NCBI GenBank assembly: GCA_034096865.1
Contig: JAWQFJ010000555.1
Span: forward strand, 1 to 64,000
Direction of reading: 5' to 3'
Length of the DNA: 64,000 nt
From: Theodoxus fluviatilis
Lineage: Eukaryota > Mollusca > Gastropoda > Cycloneritida > Neritidae
Position numbers and translations under genes: made by a program. Shown here in pieces: positions 1 to 24,612 of the stretch (its first letter is position 1; every line of letters starts with the position of its first letter). The notes below the pieces were generated by a model. The model was given only the letters and a program-made list of their open reading frames with translations, did no database searches and had not been told where the DNA came from.

Positions 1-439
1 ACCTAATACGTCCCAATCCTCAGAAGGCCACCACATTTCCTGCCTGCATGTGAATGCAATCTCAATTTATTGAACTGAAGACATGCAGTGCCATCCCATT
101 CCAAAAGCACAGCTCCTCCGTTTAATCACCTCTCCAGCTTCGCCTCAATGTGTAGCATGAAAAAGACTCAGGGAGTTCCAATGAGGAGCATCTACGCCCT
201 AAAGAATATTGGCAAAGATAAGCCCAATTTGCATAGAGAGCGTGGCCAGTGAGCACTGGGATCTGGGAAGGTGGGAGGGATGGAGATGGGATGTGTGAGA
301 TTGGGAGGGGAGTGAGATAGAATGGACACATGGAGGAGTTATGCATGGAGTGGGGGGGTAGTTGGGAGTGGGGTTGGGGGACCCTGGGGAGGGGGGAGAG
401 ATGCCTGGGGAGAGGTAGCGAGACAGAGGAGAGAGGAGG

Positions 440-1553
440 GAATCGATGAGAGAGGATTTGAGAATTGAGAGAGAGAGGGAGAGTCGGCAGAGAAGGAGAG
501 AGAGGGAAGAAGAGAGAGAGGAGAGAGGAGAAGAGAACGAACGACATGAGTTATTCCGCAGGCCGGCCGGCCTGTCTGCAATGTTACATGCATTAAAATC
601 TGGCACAATAATAAAACAATTATGGGGTGGGGGGGGTTAGCGGGTAGGGGGGTTGTGGGGGGGGGGAAGAGGAGTGGGGGGTTGTTTGTACGGATCGGTC
701 CTTAGGGGGCGGTGCAAGAATGGGACCAGTCTTGTCTCGAACGCGCGAAAGCGATTTTTCATGTCAACCGATATGCAACGCGAGTCTCAACGCACAAGCT
801 TTATTACCGTCTTTCGTTTGCTCTCAGCTTACGCTGGCTCCGTGTCAGTATCGGTCGGTCCCCCATTCTCGACAGCCACTGTCGCGATGATCGTAGCCAG
901 CTGGGAGGACCATGTATGGTGGACGGGGACGTGTGGAGGGACTTGCTATGGGCCCTCCAGAAGGTGGCAAAGCCTGTTCTTCCAATATGTACAGCACGGG
1001 GCAAGATGGGACACTGGCATGAGGCATCAGCGTTGACTGTGACATTTCACTGCCGTCGTGCATCCCCTGTGCCTGTCTCTGATGGTGATCTCGGTGATAG
1101 CCTTCACGTGCAGGATCCTGCGCGGTGGCTCTGGATTTGTCTCAAATGACGCTGAAGTAGTAACTCCCTCACCGACGGTGGATGGTCTTCATCGGAGAGA
1201 GAGAGAGAGAGAGAGAGATGAGAGAGAGAGGGAGCGAGATGATGAGCTAGGAGAGAGAGACCGAGGAGACAGGAGAGAGAGAGAGAGACACAGGAGAGAG
1301 AGATTCGAGAGAGAGAGCAGAGAGAGAGCGAGAGAGAGAAGAAGAGACGAGAGACAGAGTACAGAGACAGAGGAGATGGAGTGAGAGAGCGAGAGAGAGA
1401 GAGAGAGTGGGGGGGGAGAGAGAGAGTGGGGGAGAGAGAGAGAGAGGATGGGTGGAGAGAGAGAGAGGTTGGGAGGAGAGAGAGGGAGAGAGAGAGTGAG
1501 AAAAGAGAGAGAAGAGAATAGAGAGAGAGATGAAGAAGAGATAGAGAGACGAG

Positions 1554-1600
<47 letters not shown>
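440..1600. repeat. GA-rich low-complexity blocks and unassigned GC-rich spacer
   Basis: Imperfect GA arrays lie at about 440-545 and 1195-1600. Between them (about 690-1190) is a more complex GC-rich stretch with open frames, but none of those frames shows a recognisable domain or splice structure. The arrays create long Ser/Leu-rich or Arg/Glu-rich open frames that I do not regard as genes. No gene is recognised from 1 to about 3880. Confidence 0.7.
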
Positions 1601-1601
<1 letters not shown>

Positions 1602-3177
1602 GAGGGAGGGGGGCTTTGGGGCAAGAAGGTGGAAAAGTTTCAATTTGATATAGTGAAAATCTAGCAACCATCAGTCAGGAACACCTTGCTGGAGAAGGAG
1701 CTCATCATCCATGTATATGACTGGAAAACACTGTCTTCCACTCTACGCTGTGACCAGTAGGTCAGGGGATGATTCCAACCCAGGTCTGTGAAGACAACAA
1801 CACACACAGGATCGAACAGTTGCATATCAGCACCATCTCCACAAGCTGCAAAGACCTTCTGGCTCATTGCTGGTTCTCAGCAGCATCAAGGCTGATGGCA
1901 CTGCGGTCTACCGTTACCACCCCTATGGCTGTAGGCAGTTTTAATCCAGGGTGAGAGGGGGTTGGGGTGGGCAAGATTAAGAGATCTCAAGCACTTTGCC
2001 CGTGAAGAGCACCGATCTGAACCCAGAAAGAACAAGCATTGAAACTGTCACCAGAAGCGGAAGCAAGGTGATGCCATACACACTGGAATATATCCATCCT
2101 ATCAAGTCATTGGGATCAGGGAAACAGATGCCTCTGTACTAGAAGAAGAAAAAGATAAAGAAACTGTCATAAACCTTCCACAACATAAAGGAAGCATATT
2201 TTTGCACCTTTTATTTTTTCAATCACACATTCATCTATTAATTTGTTATCTCTCATTCCTATCAATGGCTCAATTGATTTCAAGGCTGCTCCTTCAGTCC
2301 TGGTCAAGAGTACAGAGTTGGGCACTAAGCTGTGACATGAGTCATGTCTCGTAACCTTTTGAAAAAGTTACACATTTCCCATTTAAACACACCTGTTGCA
2401 TCCAGAGACATATTTACACGGCCTAATCCAACCAATGTACATCAGAAAAGCAGAAAAAAAAAAAAATTGAATTAACTCTTTGTACACCTAAAAATAGACG
2501 ACTAGGTCATTGGATGTTCATAACATAACACCGTGACACACTTATTTTTTAAGTACAAGTGACCAATTTCTAATTTAGAATCAGGAACAATGTTTCAGTG
2601 GGTGCATAGGGAAGACAGCTACAATTGCAACCCTTGCCAGGCATACTAAATCTGTATACATTAGCCTTGAATGAAATAGTAAGCAGTTGTTCATAACATT
2701 ACACAATGTTGTTCATAACTTAACACAAAATCAATGAAATAATTGTAATGATTCTGGGTTATCATTTTTGTTTTTCAGTTAGTCTCTTATGAAGAACAAT
2801 GTCCCAAGTTCAAAGAAGGCAGAAAACATGCATTGAAATTGCTTTCCGTGTGTGTGAAATTTTGTGCGAAAAAGAACACTTCTGAAAAGTGTCACACTCT
2901 TTCCGGTTCCCAACACACGATCTTTCACACAAAAACACAAATAACTCAACATGTAGCATTTTTTTAATGACAAAAACTTTTATTGACAGAAACATTAATC
3001 TATTCTGAATACAGCAAAACAAGTTGGAAGACTGCGGGATTTCAAGTTTGATTTTGAGAGGCAAAACTTCCCAGGCAGGTAGCAGAATTTGCCCTATGCT
3101 CACCTCTGTACTCTTGACCTCCTAAGAACTGATACATGACTTCAGCCATCTGCAATAAAGACTACAGTTGAAAATGC

Positions 3178-3192
3178 CATCATCATCATCAA

Positions 3193-3241
<49 letters not shown>

Positions 3242-3385
3242 TCATAGTATTTTAAAAAAAATTGTCATTACTGTTTGAGGGTTTTTTTTATCAGGCCTCC
3301 ATCATTAGCAAAATGGTAGCACCGGTCTGATTTTTAAAGGATTCTACAGGTGAAGTATACTAGAATGACAGTATGAGGGATCTAA

Positions 3386-3462
<77 letters not shown>

Positions 3463-3466
3463 GCCT
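3178..3466. repeat. (CAT)n and (GA)n microsatellites
   Basis: A CAT trinucleotide run covers about 3178-3240 and a nearly pure GA run about 3391-3460. Both lie downstream of the CRYM-like stop codon on the minus strand, in what may be its 3' untranslated region. A minus-strand AATAAA lies near 2975-2985 and could be a poly(A) signal; this is not verified. Confidence 0.8.
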
Positions 3467-3879
3467 CTACCATGTAAGAAAAATTTGCATCATTAAGATA
3501 AAATGAAGTAGGTTAAACTTTTAAAATATGAAATTTTACTAAATGAAGGTGGATTCAAATTAGTAAGCACAACCCTACCCACATCTTGCAATAATATCCG
3601 TGTTTAACAGAAACTGAACAATGGTATTTGTCAAGAATGCATCAAACTAAGATTTTAAAACAAAGTCTATCAATCAATCTCTTTTCTGATGATCTTGTGG
3701 AATTATTATATAAGTTCCCATAGCATATTCAGCCACCTTTTCACTCAGGTGCTCATACATATCTGTATCAAACAATTTTTATTTCCTCAATGGAGCCAGT
3801 ACTCCTGAAATCAGTGGAACATTTTACATCTGAAACTCATAAATGGATCATTAAAATTTCATTTCATGCAAAAATGACT

Positions 3880-4080
3880 TAATCTTCTTCTTCTTGTCGA
3901 TCTCTAGATGATTGCGCCAGTCGCCCGCACAAATGCAGCTGTTCTCCGCAGCTCCTCCAGGTTGCCATAGCGTTTGCTCCTCACTGGTGTTGGGTCTCCA
4001 GGCCATGTAGCTCTTCTGAGGGCATCATGGTGGGGGCAGTCTTGGAGAAGATGTTCACCGGTCATCGAGGCAGTCGCAAG
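3880..4080 (-). mobile_element. 5'-truncated LINE ORF2 tail
   Basis: On the minus strand the sequence encodes the conserved C-terminal segment of many non-LTR retrotransposon ORF2 proteins: a Glu-His-Leu-Leu-Gln then Cys motif, an Arg-x-x-x-Trp spacing, a Tyr-Gly-Asn segment, a Thr-Ala-Ala-Phe-Val-Arg-Ala-Thr-Gly ending, and a stop. A GAAGAA-rich tail follows at about 3885. Only about 65 residues survive, so this is a 5'-truncated copy. It lies about 100 bases past the stop of the CRYM-like gene on the same strand, so it may be part of that gene's 3' UTR. The family assignment rests on recall of the motif pattern. Confidence 0.7.
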
Positions 4081-4186
4081 AACATCTGTCTTATACATCT
4101 GTATAAATTCATTCTGTTTACAAACAATCACATTAGTGCCACAATACATCCTAGGAAGATGCATTCAGACTGAGTTTGATTTGTCC

Positions 4187-15418
<11,232 letters not shown>

Positions 15419-15503
15419 CGCAGGGCCCTGTACTCTAATTCGCTTACTCTTCTGGCTCAGGCACTCTTCTGTGCGAGAAAGCAATTTGAATGTGCGAAGC
15501 ATC
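15419..15503. promoter_or_regulatory. Probable bidirectional CRYM/NUP85 promoter core
   Basis: Only 85 bases separate the chosen CRYM-like start codon (minus strand) from the proposed NUP85 start codon (plus strand). There is no TATA box. At the NUP85 start the sequence CATCATGG holds Met codons on both strands. If both starts are right, transcription must begin within or across the partner's first exon. The call depends on the NUP85 exon 1 assignment, which is moderate. Confidence 0.4.
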
Positions 15504-15536
15504 ATGGCAGAGCGGGAAGTCGAGACCGTGTGCTTG
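15504..15536 (+). CDS. NUP85: Candidate NUP85 exon 1
   Basis: [11 protein letters not shown] is followed by a GTTAGT donor in phase 0, the phase required by the next exon. An 11-residue start would place the conserved Trp-Gly of exon 2 at about the same distance from the N-terminus as in vertebrates. There is no domain evidence; another first exon in 16-24 kb is possible. Confidence 0.45.
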
Positions 15537-18500
15537 GTTAGTAAATCGTACTTTTTGCACATACGTATTAACCTTATAGCCATATTTGATTGGCTGTATA
15601 TATTTGTTGTTTCACAACTATCTTCATGTATGTTTTAAATCTGGTGTAAAATTGCTTGTTCTTCACGAGTTGAAATGTAAGTGCCGGCAGCGTGAACGTG
15701 TAGTTACTCCCGTCCTGAGTCCTGCTGGCAGTGCTGTGCTTTGAAATTTTACTCTGCTAATCGCTGTTGCCGTGGTGAGAAAAGACTTTGTGCACAATTC
15801 TGCTTGGATTTACAGATGCACACATCTCATGACAGCTTTTGCCAGTTGAACATTTTTTCCATTTCTTTATCATCTCGCTGTTGTCATTTAATTTAAAGCG
15901 CGAAGTGATCCATGTAAATTTGTTACGTCCCGTTGGCGTTGTAACTTGTATCAAGGTTTTGCTGCTGAACTCAACGAAGAGATGTTAATTGTCTGTTTAT
16001 CGTGGCTTTTATTCGTACCATCGAATATACGAACTGATTTAATTTTCAAAACAGTGCCTCGAGGTGTGCCGTATCCTTCCGGAAGGGTATGCTCAGTCAG
16101 AATGCTGACATACTCATGATACTGATCCGTGTCACGCACTTGGCAAACTTTTTTGTCTCTGTCGGAAATGTACCGTTGAAAAACCTACCGAATCAGGTCT
16201 TTATTTGGAGGGAGTCTTAAAATGGAGATAAGGAGATTTGAATAAAATTAACGTAATGTATTAATAATTATATACCTGTAGGAATAATGCCAACATAAAA
16301 CGCAATGCAATAAATGCACAATACTGAATACATCTTTATCACTGTTAACTTGGAGTGTGCTAGACCTCCCTTTCTACTTAAAACAACCATACATGTACAT
16401 GTATGAGCAGAATACAGGAAATAAAGAACAACCATACATGTACATGTATGAGCAGAATACAGGAGATAAAAAACAACCATACATGTACATGTATGAGCAG
16501 AATACAGGAAATAAAGAATCTTTGAAGAGGCTGATATCTACCGACATACACAACACAATCCAGCTAGTCTGTGTGTGAAAGGATAGATACCTGTATTCAC
16601 AAGCAAACTTGGGTTAAGAGTCTTTTATCCATGCATGATACTGTATAATGTACATGTGTACAACTGATACTTGCAAATGATGTAACCAATTAGGTGATTA
16701 GGTTCAATTTTGGCTGCAAAGTTTTCATCTGTTTCAAGGGCACCTTACTTGATGAATGTTTTTCATGGATTTTTTGTTGAAACTTTTACTAATAGATGGT
16801 ACCACTGTAAGGATCATTAAATTGTTTACTTGATCATTTCGTTCTTTTTAACTCTAACTCCATGCTAATTGAATGGCCAACAGAGGGAAATTAACTAAAC
16901 TTCAACCTGATTTTAACTTTATCTTAACTGACAAATGCCAGACCACTACGGTCACCGTCAGTGTTTCCATTGGAGTAGCCTCTGCCTCCCCTCCTGGCCA
17001 CCTGTTAACCAATGCAGACACCGCAGCAAACTTGAAACCAAGCCACCAGGAGCAGCCTCCACCTCTTCACTCACTAGCGCAGCAGCAGCTCGCTGCAACT
17101 TGATGCTCTTTTTACCCATGGATGCATATGTGACTCAAACTGTTGAACCCTTGACGGCTGGAAATTTCAGAGAGTTATTAAGTTCAGTTATCTCATGCAG
17201 AGTGAAACTTTTGCAACAAGTTTATTACGAAGCTTAGCATTTCTCCCAGTCTGGAAGAAATCATTATTTCGTAATGCACGAAAGTTGTCTGCCCCTTGAC
17301 CACAAGTAGCTTGGTCTCTGGAGACGTCACTGGGCCGCAGACAGTCCCAACAGAATGTAAAATAACTCCTGCTGCTTTAAGTGTGCATAACACCATTTGC
17401 AAAAACTGTCGTTTTGGAATAGACAGTAACTGCAGTTGCATGTGCTGCTAAAGGGACAGTAGTTGGGGAATATCTAGGTCAGAAAGTCGTAAAAATGCCG
17501 AGGATTGACGGCAGCAAGTCGCGTTTTGGAGGAAGTCGTTTGAGAGAGGTCACTTTGATAGAAAAATACATCCATTAAAATTTTTCAAGTAGCAATCAAG
17601 AGGAAGTCGTTTAAGAGAGGGTCATAAAATAGAGGTTTTACTGTTTTGACATTGTATATATATGGCATGATGGATTAAAAAATCTCTGCCTTGCTCTTAG
17701 TCTTATTGACAATGTATATGGCATGATGGATTTAATTATCTCTGCCTTGCTCTTATTGACAATACAGAAAGTATAGTATGTACACACATCACAGATTACG
17801 TACTACTATGATTAAAAGTGTATAAATTAGGCCTATAAGAAATTTGATCCCTAACAAATGTGAAGCAGCATTTGGATTACCTTATCTTGGTGTAAATGGT
17901 GAGATAAAATGTAGAAAACATAAGATAAAGAACTGATTAGGGGCACCCCCTTGTGCCACATCATTCAGTTACACTATCATTTGTATTTGTTTTATTTGGT
18001 TGTGGAATGTGAGATAGATGTTTCTTAAGACTAAAATGCCAAAATCTTCATCATGATAATGATTTGCATTTATTCCTTGCTAATAATTGAATTATGCTCA
18101 TTATTCTTGAACATTTTCTAAGTAAGAGTGATATAAAAAGATAACTTTTAAACTCTGCATTTGTGGGGAAAGTGATACATAACCTGCTTACCCAAAATAC
18201 TTTACACATAAGAATGATGCATACACATTTACTTTAGGCTTATGCAAACATTTGTCCACGACACGTAGACCATGCTCATGCAATAGTAGATATATTAACA
18301 CATATTCAGTCTGAACATGAATCCGCCGAGCTTCAAGCAAGTAGTGGGTGACCAAACCCCAATTGGCATGCTGCCACTCATAGTCATATGTGTCGGCCTT
18401 TGGGGGAGGAGCAATGGCAGTTGTCCACAGTTACTAGAGGAGGAGCATTGGCGGCTATCCACAGTTACTGGAGGAGGAGCAGTGGTGGCTATCCATCCAC

Positions 18501-21500
18501 AGATACTGGAGGAGGAGCATTGGCGGCTATCCACAGTTACTGGAGGAGGAGCAGTGGTGGCTATCCATCCACAGATACTGGAGGAGGAGCAGTGGCGGCT
18601 ATCCACAGTTACTGGAGGAGGAGCATTGGTGGCTATCCACAGTCACTGGAGGAGGAGCATTGGTGGCTATCCACAGTTACTGGAGGAGGAGCAGTGGCGG
18701 CTATCCACAGTTACTGGAGGAGGAGCAGTGGCGGCTATCCACAGTTACTGGAGGAGGAGCATTGGTGGCTATCCACAGTTACTGGAGGAGGAGCATTGGT
18801 GGCTATCCACAGTCACTGGAGGAGGAGCATTGGTGGCTATCCACAGTTACTGGAGGAGGAGCATTGGTGGCTATCCACAGTTATTGGAGGAGGAGCAGTG
18901 GCGGCTATCCACAGTTACTGGAGAAGGAGCAGTGGCGGCTATCCACAGTTACTGGAGGGGGAGCAGTGGCAGCTATCCACAGTTACTGGAGGAGGAGCAG
19001 TGGCGGCTATCCACAGTTACTGGAGGAGGAGCAGTGGCGGCTATCCACAGTTACTGGAGGAGGAGCAGTGGCGACTATCCACAGTTACTGGAGGAGGAGC
19101 AGTGGCGGCTATCCACAGTTACTGGAGGAGGAGCAGTGGCTGCTATCCACAGTTACTGGAGGAGGAGCAGTGGCGGCTATCCACAGTTACTGGAGGGGGA
19201 GCAGTGGCAGCTATCCACAGTTATTGGAGGAGGAGCAGTGGCAGCTATCCACAGTTACTGGAGGAGGAGCAGTGGCGACTATCCACAGTTACTGGAGGAG
19301 AAGCAGTGGCAGCTATCCACAGTTACTGGAGGGGGAGCAGTGGCGACTATCCACAGTTACTGGAGGAGGAGCAGTGGCGACTATCCACAGTTACTGGAGG
19401 AGGAGCAGTGGCAGCTATCCACAGTTACTGGAGGAGGAGCAGTGGCGACTATCCACAGTTACTGGAGGAGGAGCAGTGGCGGCTATCCACAGTTACTGGA
19501 GGAGGAGCAGTGGCAGCTATCCACAGTTACTGGAGGAGGAGCAGTGGCGACTATCCACAGTTACTGGAGGAGGAGCAGTGGCGGCTATCCACAGTTACTG
19601 GAGGGGGAGCAGTGGCAGCTATCCACAGTTATTGGAGGAGGAGCAGTGGCAGCTATCCACAGTTACTGGAGGAGGAGCAGTGGCGACTATCCACAGTTAC
19701 TGGAGGAGGAGCAGTGGCGGCTATCCACAGTTACTGGAGGAGGAGCAGTGGTGGCTATCCACAGTTACTGGAGGAGCAGTGGTGGCTATCCACAGATACT
19801 GCAGGAGGAGCAGTGGCAGCTATCCACAGTTACTGGAGGAGGAGCAGTGGCGGCTATCCACAGTTACTGGAGTAGGAGCAGTGGCAGCTATCCACAGTTA
19901 TTGGAGGAGGAGCAGTGGCGGCTATCCACAGTTACTGGAGGGGGAGCAGTGGCGGCTATCCACAGTTACTGGAGGAGGAGCAGTGGCGGCTATCCACAGT
20001 TACTGGAGGAGGAGCAGTGGCGGCTATCCACAGTTACTGGAGGAGGAGCAGTGGCAGCTATCCACAGTTACTGGAGGAGGAGCAGTGGCGGCTATCCACA
20101 GTTATTGGAGGAGGAGCAGTGGCGGCTATCCACAGTTACTGGAGGAGGAGCAGTGGCAGCTATCCACAGTTACTGGAGAAGGAGCAGTGGTGGCTATCCA
20201 CAGTTACTGGAGGGGGAGCAGTGGCGGCTATCCACAGTTACTGGAGGAGGAGCAGTGGCAGCTATCCACAGTTACTGGAGAAGGAGCAGTGGTGGCTATC
20301 CACAGTTACTGGAGGGGGAGCAGTGGCGGCTATCCACAGTTACTGGAGGAGCAGTGGCGGCTATCCACAGTTACTGGAGGGGGAGCAGTGGCGGCTATCA
20401 ACATACTGGAGGAGGAGCAGTGGCAGCTATCCACAGTTACTGAAGTAGGAGCAGTGGCGGCTATCCACAGTTACTGGAGGGGGAGCAGTGGCAGCTATCC
20501 ACAGTTACTGGAGAAGGAGCAGTGGCGGCTATCCACAGTTACTGGAGGGGGAGCAGTGGCAGCTATCCACAGTTACTGGAGGAGGAGCAGTGGCGGCTAT
20601 CCACAGTTACTGGAGTAGGAGCAGTGGCAGCTATCCACAGTTACTGGAGGGGGAGCATTGGCAACTATCCACAGTTACTGGAGGAGGAGCAGTGGCGGCT
20701 ATCCACAGTTACTGGAGGAGGAGCAGTGGCGGCTATCCACAGTTACTGGAGGAGGAGCAGTGGCGGCTATCCACAGTTACTGGAGGAGGAGCAGTGGCGG
20801 CTATCCACAGTTACTGGAGGAGGAGCAGTGGCAGCTATCCACAGTTACTGGAGGGGGAGCAGTGGCGGCTATCCACATACTGGAGGAGGAGCAGTGGCAG
20901 CTATCCACAGTTACTGGAGGAGGAGCAGTGGCGGCTATCCACATACTGGAGGAGGAGCAGTGGCAGCTATCCACAGTTACTGGAGGAGGAGCAGTGGCGG
21001 CTATCCACAGTTACTGGAGGAGGAGCAGTGGCGGCTATCCACAGTTACTGGAGGAGGAGCAGTGGCAGCTATCCACAGTTACTGGAGGAGGAGCAGTGGC
21101 GGCTATCCACAGTTACTGGAGGAGGAGCAGTGGCAGCTATCCACAGTTACTGGAGGAGGAGCAGTGGCAGCTATCCACAGTTACTGGAGGAGGAGCATTG
21201 GTGGCTATCCACAGTTACTGGAGGAGGAGCAGTCCCCAGCGAAACGGTCTGGAATCTTTCCAGAACAATTCTAGAAATGTTCCAGAATATTCTAGAATAT
21301 GACTTCTGGAACCAAAGTCCAAGATTCTGGAATAATGACAGAAGATTAAATGAGAATTCAAGAGAATATTCTAAAATATTCTAGAATGGTAATGAATGTT
21401 CTAGAAATGAATGAAATGAATGAAAGTTCTAGAATAATTCTGGAATTATTCCAGATTATTCTGGGATGTTATTCCAGAATATTCTAGAATACTGACAGAT

Positions 21501-23600
21501 AATTCTGGAACAATTCAAGATGAAATTCCAGAAAACTGACTGCACATTCTGGAACAATTCAAGAACAATAATATTATTGAGAAGAATAAAGGTAATACTA
21601 ATAGAGTATTTTGGAATTGTTTAGCAACAACATTTAAACAGAATATTTAGTTAAGAAACAACAAACCAATATCTGTTAAATGTAGATCTTATTTAATACA
21701 GATATTGAAATGGTACATAATGATGATCACTGCATACATAAAGCAAGAATTGCTTACCATAGTTCAGTTGCAACAGTGCACAATGTGTGTATTTCTGAAA
21801 AGATTTCAATTGCAGTTTTCATTACATTTACAATAATGATGGAATTCTTTTTTATACATATAAATAAATCATGATTAACTATTCAGAAGTCTTCAGTGTA
21901 GTGTCAATGGTTGAGAAAACATTAAAAATAAAACAAAGGAAAAAGAAATGCATATATATCTAAGCAAAAGCTTAGAAAATGTTTATGAGACAAATAGGGC
22001 AAATTTCCTGTATCAAATCTGATTCGTGCTTGCAAACATTATACAACACTTAGATGGCCTAATTCCTATGGTCATTATAGCTGAGCTTCAGATAACATTC
22101 AGTTCAAATGTCAACTGCCTCAGAGTAATCTCCTCTGAAACACTGTGAAGGAGCTAAAACATAACACAGTTTTGATGCTCAGGTATCCTGGTCTGAGCTA
22201 GAAAAGGTGGCATATGAATTTCATGTACTTAGTTTGATGGTGTTTGAAACAACTGCACACATCAGATGATATCTGAATCACCAATTAAATTCCATCCAAC
22301 TGATTTTATCAATCAAATCCCATTCATAATTGTATCTCATACCTTACAATTCTTGTGAGCAGTGAAGAAAGTTATTGGGGACCTAATTGTAGATGCAGGT
22401 ACCGCCACAGAGAAAGGAATCTCTCTCGATATTGCCTTGGGGGACTTAGTCTCGAAAAGCCACTTTTTCTGTCGCCAAAAATCTTGCTTCTCTGATGATG
22501 CAAGCGAAGCACACCCATTGCGATGCAGAGACCGATGAAAGTTTTCATCTCAGGAACTGTCACAGGCGCCCACTTGGAGCTGGCAGTCCAGGCAGGAGGT
22601 GGATTCTTCTGTCTCTCTCTCTCAGCGTCCGAGGTGGATTCTTCTGTCTCTCTCTCTCAGCGTCCGAGGTGGATTCTTCTGTCTCTCTCAGCGTCCGAGG
22701 GGATGTCAATCTTCACTCCTTGAGCGCGTCGAAAGGCGTGTCGCATACGAGAACGAAAACCTCTCACTCTCGGATCAAGATCCATCTGCACGCATCGTGT
22801 GGCTGTTTATGTCCTCCATCATGTTGGCATCTGGGAATCCGTTGAACAGCGGGACATCGGTCGCCATCACAGTGCTCCTGCAGCCTCAGGACGACTCCAC
22901 AGGCACCGCGACAGTCCTGTGAAGCACTGGGCGAATACTCGAGCTCGAGTCGGCGAATGATTCCTTTTAGAGATGTACCGCTTGAATTTCAAAGTCCACC
23001 CTGACCAAGCTTTTCCGTTCGTGCAGAGATTCGATCTCCATTTTCCGTCTTGAACTGCCCCAGTCTCATTCAAAATCAGAATCAGAATCAGCATCAATGT
23101 CGCTTCCTTCGCTCTCATCCCATGCGGAGTTGGCCATGACGCGAAAAAAGACAGAACGTCAGTCGAAATCTCGACAAAAATCGCCACAACAGAGCTAAAA
23201 CTCGTCCGATTTAGATCAAACTTGCACAAGTTTGTAAGTGCGCGGTCTCTCTGCTTCCCAGCAGGCATTGCGATAAGTCGGCCACTTCCGTTTGCTGTTT
23301 GCTATTTTTAGATCTTGACGTAAACAACGCGAGGGACAAAGTACGTCGCTCCCTAAGCGAAGGGGGGAATTGCAACGTGCGCGTTCCATCCGAAGCGCAT
23401 GGGGTATATGAACATCAACATCAAATTTACATTTATGTATGTTGACACTAAATCTTATATTCTGTGTGTGATCACTAAAGTGTCTTGCGTGTGTGTTAAA
23501 ATGCTTTGTTGTTCACTTCTCTTCTTTTTTTTTGAACTCGAACTCGAACATTTTAATTTTTATTGGATGAGAGTGATAGAGAAAGAGAGAGAGAGACACA

Positions 23601-23673
<73 letters not shown>

Positions 23674-24581
23674 CTACAATGCCTTATAACGTCATATTCT
23701 AAAGTTTTTTTACGTCACGTATTACATCATTTTTGCGTTTCTACATCGTTCACTGAAGAAGGGCGTGTGCCCAAAAGTCTTTGATTTTGGTGTTAGTCGT
23801 GGGTTTTTTCTTATTTATTATATTTTTAATATAATTTTATTTACAATTTTATAGAATATTCTTTGAATGGTCTTGTTCTAGAATAATATTCTAAGAAAAA
23901 GTAATGTTCTAGAATATTCTAGAATTATTCTGGAATTAAAGAATTCTAGAATAATTTCATCAAATTTATTCCAGAACATTCTAGAATGTTCTAGAATGTT
24001 CTAGAATTTTGGAAATTTCTAGAATGTCATTTCGCCGGGGCTGGCTGCTATCCACAGTTACTGGAGGAGGAGCAGTGGCAGCTATCCACAGTTACTGGAG
24101 GAGGAGCAGTGGCGGCTATCCACAGTTACTGGAGGGGGAGCAGTGGCAGCTATGAATAGCTACTGGATAACTGCTAGAGAATACTGCCATAGCAACACTT
24201 CAGTCCCAGTGGAACAATAGAGTTACATCACCCCACAAGTACTCTGACTGCAGTTGCAGACTTCCCCTGACAGACCATTCCAACATTTGTTGAGAAATGC
24301 AGGTGTATGTGAAATCAAGAGGCAACTATTGCCAACATCCTAATGCAGGGCTTGCAGCTCTCTAAAAACTCCTAGAATCTTATTTTTTTAAATAATCTTC
24401 TAAAATCTCATAGAATCTCCCACTTTTCCTTATTTTATCCTAGCCACTTCTAATACTTCTGCCTACCAGAATTTTTTTCCCTGGAAGGTTTGGTAATTTT
24501 GCTCCCTGTCACACACAATGAATCAATGGCATGGAACAGCATTGCTAATGCTTGCCAGTGCATTGTTCCAAATCCTTTAAA

Positions 24582-24612
<31 letters not shown>

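Larger units (their letters stand above)
21234..24035. mobile_element. 2.8-kb DNA element inserted in the 34-bp array
   Basis: The 34-bp array is interrupted here and resumes at 24036. The ends are imperfect inverted repeats: CCCCAGCGAAACG at the left and, read inward, CCCCGGCGAAATG at the right. About 320 bp at the left and 200 bp at the right are packed with TTCTAGAA and TTCCAGAA motifs, with some perfect heat-shock-element spacing. Inside are a minus-strand piggyBac-like fragment (22372-22563), a leader module (22840-22993) and a CA/GA microsatellite (about 23595-23671). No TTAA or other target duplication is obvious, so the outer element's superfamily is open and the piggyBac part may be nested. 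Confidence 0.7.

Noticed and set aside
653..1149. Overlapping open frames in a GC-rich stretch
   Set aside because: No recognisable domain, no consistent splice signals, and frames overlap on both strands.
1661..1954. Short non-repetitive open frames on both strands
   Set aside because: No domain or splice support; cannot be told from chance.
18410..21233. Possible CRISPR array (regular direct repeats)
   Set aside because: The units are contiguous without unique spacers and the DNA is animal.
18317..21384. Very long open frames (up to 708 codons) in three forward frames
   Set aside because: All are the 34-bp minisatellite read in its three frames; no non-repetitive domain, and it lies inside a NUP85 intron.
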